Origin: RGIG5612 sp963591145
Lineage (GTDB): Bacteria > Bacillota > Clostridia > Lachnospirales > Lachnospiraceae
Reading direction: 5' to 3'
NCBI GenBank assembly: GCA_963591145.1
Contig: CAVARE010000051.1
Location: 1-18,120 of the forward strand
Length of the DNA stretch: 18,120 nucleotides
Below are positions 1 through 4,726 of the stretch, in pieces. Every line of letters begins with the position of its first letter. Position 1 is the stretch's first letter. The translations under genes were made by a program, and so were the position numbers. Below the pieces are notes generated by a model. That model saw only the letters and a list, made by a program, of their open reading frames with translations. It did no database searches and was not told the origin of the DNA.

Positions 1-42
1 TTGCGATTATGCCGTTTGATAGGATTGAATTCCTAAACCTTA

Positions 43-71
43 TTGCACAATAATTGAATCAATGCTATATT
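43..71 (+). promoter_or_regulatory. Predicted sigma-A promoter of the apbE cluster
   Basis: A -35 box TTGCAC (43-48) and a -10 box TATATT (66-71) are separated by 17 bases. TGC directly before the -10 makes it an extended -10. The expected start is near 78, leaving a leader of about 33 bases before the TTG start codon at 111. No experimental support; the call rests on consensus match and spacing. Confidence 0.6.
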
Positions 72-110
72 GTTACCCACGGCTAACCACGAGCTGCATG
101 AGGTACTGAT

Positions 111-1223
111 TTGAAGAAAACTATTTTATTTACAATATCAATATGCATATTGGCTGCTTCGTTAATGGGATGCACATACCAGCAGGGCAGCAGTCAGGAA
201 TCTGCTTCAAATGTCGCTAACACAGAAATAGGCGCAGATACAGATGCAGAAACCACCAGCGTCAGTTCGACTGAGATGCAGTCGAAAGAGCTGTATGCAA
301 TGGACACATATATGACTGTTAAGGCATATGGCGATAACGCCGCAGATGCTCTGAGTGAGTCGGTTGAGAAGATTCAGAAGCTGGACAGCCTCCTGTCTAC
401 CGGCGATGAAAATAGTGAGATATATACGCTCAACAATTCAGGCTCGGCCGTATTATCTGATACGGCTTCATATCTGTATCAGCGCTCTATGGAGATTAAT
501 GCAGCCACAGAAGGGGCATTTAATCCATTCGTATATCCACTCATGGAGGCATGGGGATTTACGACGGATGATTACAAGGTACTCACTCAGTCGGAGCTTG
601 ACGATCTGCTGCCGCTTACTGATGTCAGCAAGGTGACATTTGACGCAGAAACGAATGAGATCACATTTGCCGAGGACGGCATGGCGATTGATTTCGGCGG
701 CATTGCCAAGGGCTATACCTCAGATCAGGTTTCGGAAATCATGCGTAAGAATAATGTCGGCGGCGCGATCATTAACCTGGGCGGCAATGTATATGCCGTG
801 GGAACCAAGGCAGACGGAAGCCTCTGGAAGGTTGGAATTCAGGACCCGGAGGACAGCAGCAAATGCTTAGGCATATTATCGCTTACTGACAAATGCGTCA
901 TCACCTCTGGCGGATACGAGAGATATTTTACCGAAGATGGCAAGACATATCATCATATATTAGATCCTGCAACCGGCATGCCGGCAGACAGCGGCATTAT
1001 ATCTGTATCCATCATCAGCGAAGATGGTACACTGGCAGACGGCCTTTCGACATCACTATTTGTCATGGGACTTGATAAGGCCACAACATTCTGGCGCGAA
1101 AGCGGATACGAGTTTGATTTTGTCATAATGACAGATGACAAGCAGCTCTATATTTCCGATGGCATTAGTGATATATTCACATCTGATACATACAAAATTA
1201 ATGTAATAAAAAGAAATCAATAA
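111..1223 (+). CDS. apbE: FAD:protein FMN transferase, ApbE family lipoprotein
   Basis: This enzyme covalently attaches FMN, taken from FAD, to Ser/Thr residues of target redox proteins outside the membrane, in a Mg-dependent reaction. The 370-residue product begins with a lipoprotein signal peptide: Lys-rich start, hydrophobic stretch, lipobox L-M-G-C with Cys21 as lipidation site. ApbE signatures follow: a G-x-F-N-P segment near 135, DFGGIAKGYT near 194-203, NLGGNV near 224, and YHHILDPATG near 280-289. A conserved AD-x-LST segment near the C-terminus is part of the metal site in the family. The TTG start at 111 is preferred because GAGGT lies 6 bases upstream and it gives an intact signal peptide. 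The NusG-II gene follows after 3 bases, so the two are probably co-transcribed. No flavinylation target is seen in the window. The family call is very secure; the target is unknown. Confidence 0.95.
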   Translation: MKKTILFTISICILAASLMGCTYQQGSSQESASNVANTEIGADTDAETTSVSSTEMQSKELYAMDTYMTVKAYGDNAADALSESVEKIQKLDSLLSTGDENSEIYTLNNSGSAVLSDTASYLYQRSMEINAATEGAFNPFVYPLMEAWGFTTDDYKVLTQSELDDLLPLTDVSKVTFDAETNEITFAEDGMAIDFGGIAKGYTSDQVSEIMRKNNVGGAIINLGGNVYAVGTKADGSLWKVGIQDPEDSSKCLGILSLTDKCVITSGGYERYFTEDGKTYHHILDPATGMPADSGIISVSIISEDGTLADGLSTSLFVMGLDKATTFWRESGYEFDFVIMTDDKQLYISDGISDIFTSDTYKINVIKRNQ

Positions 1224-1226
1224 TTC

Positions 1227-1625
1227 ATGAGCAAACGTAATCCCTATAAATTATGCAGAAATGATATTATTCTTGCTGCGGCATTGGCTGCTGCAGCAAT
1301 TTTTCTTTTTGTACTGTTTATTACGATAAAGGGAGACGCAGGCGGCGATCAGGTCGTGATAAAAATCGATGGTGAAGTCTATGGCAGCTATCTGCTGAAC
1401 ACGGATCAGATTATAGAGATTGATAATGCTCATGGCCGGAATACCATTGTGATTGAAAATGGTACCGTAAGAATGGAATATGCAGACTGTCCTGACGGCT
1501 ACTGCATATCTAAAGGCACAGTCTCTAAAAATGGTGACACAATAGTATGTCTGCCGCACAGGTTAGTTGTTGAGGTCGTTAAGTCGGAGACAACAGATGA
1601 CGATCTGGATGCTGTTGCTCAATAA
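1227..1625 (+). CDS. NusG domain II-containing membrane-anchored protein
   Basis: The 132-residue protein has one predicted membrane helix (about residues 14-36) followed by a small extracytoplasmic beta-rich domain. That domain resembles the second domain of NusG and is not a transcription factor here. The signature is a Cys pair in ADCPDGYC (Cys88, Cys93) and a third Cys in VCLPH (Cys108). These are characteristic of the NusG_II family found beside ApbE and Gx-transporter genes in many Firmicutes. The conserved cysteines suggest a redox, metal or disulfide role, which is inference. The start ATG lies 3 bases after the apbE stop, implying translational coupling. Molecular function in the family is not established to my knowledge. 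The family call is good and the role unknown. Confidence 0.85.
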   Translation: MSKRNPYKLCRNDIILAAALAAAAIFLFVLFITIKGDAGGDQVVIKIDGEVYGSYLLNTDQIIEIDNAHGRNTIVIENGTVRMEYADCPDGYCISKGTVSKNGDTIVCLPHRLVVEVVKSETTDDDLDAVAQ

Positions 1626-1730
1626 AATAATGTGGCGTGCATTTTATGGTCAAGCCGTATTAGGTATAAGCTCATTAACTAATTAACAGACCGGGTTCAG
1701 ACCTAAAATATATTTATAGAGGAGAATACA

Positions 1731-2234
1731 TTGGCGAAAAGAGTAGCTCTGGCAGGAATATTTGTAAGCCTTGCGCTTATATTCAGTTATGTGGAATCAT
1801 TGATTCCATTTAATTTTGGTATTCCCGGGATCAAGCTGGGTCTGGCAAATGTAGTCGTCGTCACAGGACTTTATCTCATGAAGCTTCCAGATGTTTGCTT
1901 AATCTCGTTGATCAGGATATTCGTATCAGGCCTGCTTTTTGGCAACATGATGTCACTCATTTACAGTCTGTCAGGCGGAATATTAAGCCTGATCGTAATG
2001 ATTCTCCTTAGAAAAACTGGAAAATTCTCAGTTATCGGTGTCAGTATCGCTGGTGCGGTATGTCATAATGCCGGACAGATTGCAGCAGCGATTCTGGTAA
2101 CAGGAGTCCCTGTAATAGCTTATTATCTTCCAGTCCTTATCGGAGTAGGCATTGTAACAGGCGCTGTTATGGGCATTATTGCCAGTCGCGTATTAGTCAT
2201 TCTGACGAGGTCAATAAAAATTTCAAATATTTGA
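1731..2234 (+). CDS. Gx transporter family protein (COG4769-like)
   Basis: A 167-residue, very hydrophobic protein with about five membrane segments. It carries the family hallmarks YVESLIPF near the N-terminus, GIPGIKLGLAN at about residues 30-40, a GGILS-type segment mid-protein, and a GAVCHNAGQ motif near residue 110. The Pfam family was historically called heptaprenyl diphosphate synthase component I, but the sequence looks like a small-molecule membrane transporter rather than a prenyltransferase, with no Asp-rich substrate motif. The TTG start at 1731 is supported by AGAGGAG about 8 bases upstream. It lies 105 bases after the NusG-II gene, a combination that recurs with ApbE, so a role in supplying flavin or quinone precursors to extracytoplasmic redox proteins is possible but unproven. 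Confidence 0.85.
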   Translation: MAKRVALAGIFVSLALIFSYVESLIPFNFGIPGIKLGLANVVVVTGLYLMKLPDVCLISLIRIFVSGLLFGNMMSLIYSLSGGILSLIVMILLRKTGKFSVIGVSIAGAVCHNAGQIAAAILVTGVPVIAYYLPVLIGVGIVTGAVMGIIASRVLVILTRSIKISNI

Positions 2235-2273
2235 ATATACAAAATAGACAAAAAAGTCGTCTCAAGATTTGCA

Positions 2274-2301
2274 TTCTCAATCCTGAAAATTGTGCTATCA
2301 T
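2274..2301 (+). promoter_or_regulatory. Predicted promoter of gap
   Basis: An extended -10 element, TGC plus TATCAT (2293-2301), is preceded 16 bases upstream by TTCTCA (2274-2279), a four-of-six match to the -35 consensus. The expected start near 2308 would give a leader of about 110 bases that carries the hairpin at 2342-2382. The -35 is weak, but the extended -10 matches others in this window. Confidence 0.45.
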
Positions 2302-2341
2302 AGCCGCGAGAGTAATATTATAGATTCAAGCCAGTTGATGT

Positions 2342-2382
2342 CCACGCAGCAAGTACACATCAGTGTATTTTGCTGTGCGTGG
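2342..2382 (+). promoter_or_regulatory. Long hairpin in the gap leader
   Basis: The arms are CCACGCAGCAA (2342-2352) and TTGCT-GT-GCGTGG (2370-2382), pairing as 6 plus 5 base pairs around a two-base bulge (GT, 2375-2376). They continue through TACAC/GTGTA (2354-2358 with 2363-2367) to an ATCA tetraloop. That is 16 base pairs in total. No T-run follows, so it is not a terminator. It sits about 22 bases before the ribosome binding site AAGGAG (2404-2409), consistent with an mRNA-stabilising or regulatory 5' structure. It matches no named riboswitch that I recognise. Confidence 0.6.
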
Positions 2383-2419
2383 CTTTGACTGACGGCAACA
2401 CTGAAGGAGAATACAACTT

Positions 2420-3466
2420 ATGAGTATCAAAGTAGGAATCAATGGCTTTGGCCGTATCGCTCGTACTGTTATCCGCACAATAGCTAAGAACAATGACGAA
2501 GACATCGATATCGTAGCTATTAATCAGAGAAATGCTGAGATCGAGAAGATGGCATATATGCTGGAGTACGATTCAGTATTTGGAAGATTTGAAGGCAAGA
2601 TTGAAGTCAAGGATTACGGTCTGTGTGTTAATGATCACCGCATTTACGTTAATTCACATGATAACCTGGATGAAATCGACTGGTCATCAACTGGTGCTGA
2701 GTATATCATCGAGTCTACAGGAGCTTTCCGCACAATGGCTGACTGCAGAAAACATATTGATATAGGCGGCGCTAAGAAGGTTATCCTGTCTGCACCAGGT
2801 AAGGATGATGGCTTCCCGACATTTGTATGTGGCGTTAACCTGGATGCATATGATCCGGACATGGAAGTTGTATCTAATGCTTCATGTACAACAAACTGTC
2901 TCGCACCACTTGTTAAGGTTATTAACGACAAGTTCGGTATCAAGGAAGGCCTTATGTCAACAATCCATGCTTCTACATCTAAGCAGAAGCCGGTTGACTC
3001 TAATGGCGGACGTGACTGGAGAACAGGACGTTCAGTATTTAATAATATCATTCCATCATCAACAGGCGCTGCTAAGGCAGTAGGACTTGTAATTCCTGAG
3101 ATGAAGGGTAAGCTGACAGGCATGAGCTTCCGTGTTCCATGTAATGACTGTTCAGTTGTAGATCTTACATGTAAGCTTAATACCAAGACTACATATGATG
3201 AGATCTGTGCAGCTATTGAGGCTGCAGCTGATATGGAGATGACAGGCATCATCGAATATAACACAGATGAGCTGGTTTCAACTGATATCCGCGGCAACTA
3301 CCATACATGTGTATTCGATAAAAAGGCTGGTATCATGTTAGGTGACGATTTCGTTAAGCTGATCGCATGGTACGATAATGAGTGGGGATATTCAGCTAAG
3401 ATAGTTTCACTTATCAAGCATATGGCATATGTTGATGCCGCAGCAGCAATTCTTAGAGGCAAATAA
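2420..3466 (+). CDS. gap: Type I glyceraldehyde-3-phosphate dehydrogenase
   Basis: The enzyme oxidises glyceraldehyde 3-phosphate with phosphate to 1,3-bisphosphoglycerate, the central redox step of glycolysis. At 348 residues it is close to the usual 330-340. It has the Rossmann start VGINGFGRIAR, the catalytic SNASCTTNC with nucleophile Cys156, partner His183, the NIIPSSTGAAKAVG phosphate-site segment, and C-terminal WYDNEWGYS. The HASTSKQK/DWRTGR region resembles E. coli GapA-type enzymes. One oddity is the coenzyme loop after beta-2, which reads AINQRN, with Gln36 where NAD-specific enzymes have Asp; this may relax or switch preference towards NADP. It is apparently monocistronic, with its own promoter, leader hairpin and terminator. 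ATG 2420 follows AAGGAG by 10 bases. The enzyme identity is certain; coenzyme use is inference. Confidence 0.97.
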   Translation: MSIKVGINGFGRIARTVIRTIAKNNDEDIDIVAINQRNAEIEKMAYMLEYDSVFGRFEGKIEVKDYGLCVNDHRIYVNSHDNLDEIDWSSTGAEYIIESTGAFRTMADCRKHIDIGGAKKVILSAPGKDDGFPTFVCGVNLDAYDPDMEVVSNASCTTNCLAPLVKVINDKFGIKEGLMSTIHASTSKQKPVDSNGGRDWRTGRSVFNNIIPSSTGAAKAVGLVIPEMKGKLTGMSFRVPCNDCSVVDLTCKLNTKTTYDEICAAIEAAADMEMTGIIEYNTDELVSTDIRGNYHTCVFDKKAGIMLGDDFVKLIAWYDNEWGYSAKIVSLIKHMAYVDAAAAILRGK

Positions 3467-3494
3467 ATAAACCTAAATATAAGTAAAAACAAGG

Positions 3495-3532
3495 CAGCCA
3501 GTTGTCACAAGTCAGTGACAGCTGGCTGTTTT
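3495..3532 (+). terminator. Bidirectional intrinsic terminator between gap and the LysR gene
   Basis: A 14-base-pair stem (3495-3508 with 3515-3528, one G-T wobble) closes a six-base loop AAGTCA and is followed by TTTT (3529-3532). On the opposite strand the hairpin is followed by a T-run (the complement of AAAAAC at 3485-3490). It can therefore end both the plus-strand gap transcript and the minus-strand LysR transcript. The rest of 3533-3606 holds no recognisable feature. Confidence 0.85.
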
Positions 3533-3606
3533 GCATGGTCAAATATATAAGATACGGCCAAATGTGATATGTATATTGGGCTGAATGCAGCAATGGATTA
3601 TGAATT

Positions 3607-4476
3607 CTAAGCAAGGATTTTGACCAGCTCCTCCAGAATCTCTTTATTCTGACTGTGCTGATTTACAATTATCCCCAATATGCCCTTGAGAGACGGAGAA
3701 AATGGTATCAGATTACATCCTGACATTCGCTGCGTCTGGGTATGGATTCTTGTAAGAAGAGCAGGGGCCCGGCCGGCTTCAGCACCTACCATGATGGTCT
3801 CAGGCCTGGCCCGAAATGTAATCTTGGGATTTGTATTATGTTTCTGAAAATACAGATCATATAACTGGCTGATGCATGTATATTTTTGCATTGCCAGAAT
3901 CTTAACACCATCCAGATCACCTGGCGTTATATGATCCTTTTGGCTCAGTGGATCATTCTTACTGCAGACTAGAACCATCTCATCATCTGCGAGTGGGAAG
4001 AATTTGCCATTTTTTACTGATTGCTTAGGATTAAAATATGTAATCATGGCATCATAATCGCCGCGTTCCATCTTGCGGTACATCTCAGGCTCCTCGATTT
4101 CAATCAGTTCAATCTCCAGATCAGAATGCTCGGATTCAAATAGTGATATAGGAATATAGAAATTATAATGACCGATAACAGGAAGTGCCAGGATTGAGAT
4201 CTTCTTCTTGCCGCTTGCTGACATAGCATGAGCATTATCCTTCATCTTTTTAATATCCTTAAGAATATCAAGTGCGTCCTGGTAGAGCATCTCTCCGGCA
4301 TCACTTAATCTTGCTTTTCTGAAAGACCGATCGAATAGAGCCACCTGCAGCTCATCTTCTAACTGCATTATCTGTTTACTTATGGATGATTGTGAGATGT
4401 CAAGCTCAAGAGCCGCTTCACTGAAGCTTCCCAGCTCAACAATTCTTGTGAAATATTCTAATTGAGTCTCAGTCAT
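3607..4476 (-). CDS. LysR-type transcriptional regulator
   Basis: A 289-residue DNA-binding regulator. Residues 1-60 form the winged helix-turn-helix typical of the family (LEYFTRIVELGSFSEAA, then the recognition helix around SQSSISKQI, then LEDELQVALFDR). Residues about 90-289 form a periplasmic-binding-protein-like effector domain (KISILALPVIGHYNF onward). Such proteins usually bind a small molecule and control a divergent neighbour. Here that neighbour is the molybdoenzyme operon, starting 250 bases away on the other strand, so this is its likely regulator. The start ATG (complement of 4474-4476) has AGAGGT about 8 bases upstream on its strand. The effector is unknown; family members often sense the substrate of the pathway they control. 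I see no unusual residues. Confidence 0.93.
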   Translation of the reverse strand: MTETQLEYFTRIVELGSFSEAALELDISQSSISKQIMQLEDELQVALFDRSFRKARLSDAGEMLYQDALDILKDIKKMKDNAHAMSASGKKKISILALPVIGHYNFYIPISLFESEHSDLEIELIEIEEPEMYRKMERGDYDAMITYFNPKQSVKNGKFFPLADDEMVLVCSKNDPLSQKDHITPGDLDGVKILAMQKYTCISQLYDLYFQKHNTNPKITFRARPETIMVGAEAGRAPALLTRIHTQTQRMSGCNLIPFSPSLKGILGIIVNQHSQNKEILEELVKILA

Positions 4477-4533
4477 GGCAATACCTCTGTTTGAATGATT
4501 CTATTTTGGAATAAAATATATCATAAATCAAAA

Positions 4534-4562
4534 TTGAATACTACAGCTTTATTAATTATACT
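4534..4562 (+). promoter_or_regulatory. Predicted promoter of the molybdoenzyme-asrAB operon
   Basis: A -35 box TTGAAT (4534-4539) and -10 box TATACT (4557-4562) are exactly 17 bases apart, with predicted start near 4569. Unlike most other promoters in this window it has no TGN before the -10. The start site falls inside the palindrome at 4565-4585. It lies in the 250-base divergent region shared with the LysR gene, leaving a leader of about 158 bases. Confidence 0.6.
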
Positions 4563-4564
4563 CC

Positions 4565-4585
4565 TAACGTGAACTTCTCACGTTA
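4565..4585. promoter_or_regulatory. 21-bp palindrome, candidate operator or 5' hairpin
   Basis: TAACGTGA and TCACGTTA are perfect 8-base inverted repeats around a five-base spacer ACTTC. The repeat covers the predicted transcription start of the molybdoenzyme operon. It could be a repressor or LysR-type site acting on the promoter, or a hairpin at the extreme 5' end of the mRNA. It does not give the classical symmetric LysR T-N11-A arrangement, and its spacer is one base shorter than that between CRP or Rex half-sites. The protein that binds it is therefore open. Confidence 0.5.
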
Positions 4586-4726
4586 CATGAGACAGATTTG
4601 CTGTGAAACTCAACATGAATATGTTAGTTAGAAATGCTTGAGCCATTGCAGCACATCCGTAATTAAAATCGTGTAACCATGAGTTAAGCATTTGCAGATT
4701 AGAATTTCAGTAATAGGGAAAAGGTA
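4586..4726 (+). promoter_or_regulatory. Structured leader upstream of the molybdoenzyme gene
   Basis: This 141-base gene-free stretch can form several hairpins. ACAG/CTGT (4592-4595 with 4601-4604) is nested in GAG/CTC and CATG/CATG pairing (4586-4617). AACAT/ATGTT (4612-4616 with 4621-4625) would compete with the outer part of that stem. A 10-base pairing AAATGCTTGA/TTAAGCATTT (4632-4641 with 4684-4693, one wobble) encloses a further loop. The ribosome binding region GGGAAAAGG (4716-4724) follows. Mutually exclusive pairing suggests possible riboregulation, but I cannot match it to a named class. Confidence 0.35.

Noticed and set aside
20..35. Short inverted repeat TAGGA/TCCTA near the left edge
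   Set aside because: Only five base pairs with no T-tract or conserved context; too weak to call.
1626..1730. Possible promoter or riboswitch before the Gx-transporter gene
   Set aside because: TTAACA and TAAAAT occur but are only 15 bases apart, and no convincing structure or preQ1-type motif is seen.
2644..3297. 217-codon open frame on the minus strand inside gap
   Set aside because: Shadow of the strongly conserved gap coding frame; no plausible binding site or domain.
3533..3606. AT-rich stretch between the gap terminator and the LysR stop
   Set aside because: No open frame, repeat or hairpin of note.
4586..4726. Assignment of the leader as a Moco riboswitch
   Set aside because: The context is suggestive, but I could not recognise the conserved core by eye; kept only as an unclassified structured leader.
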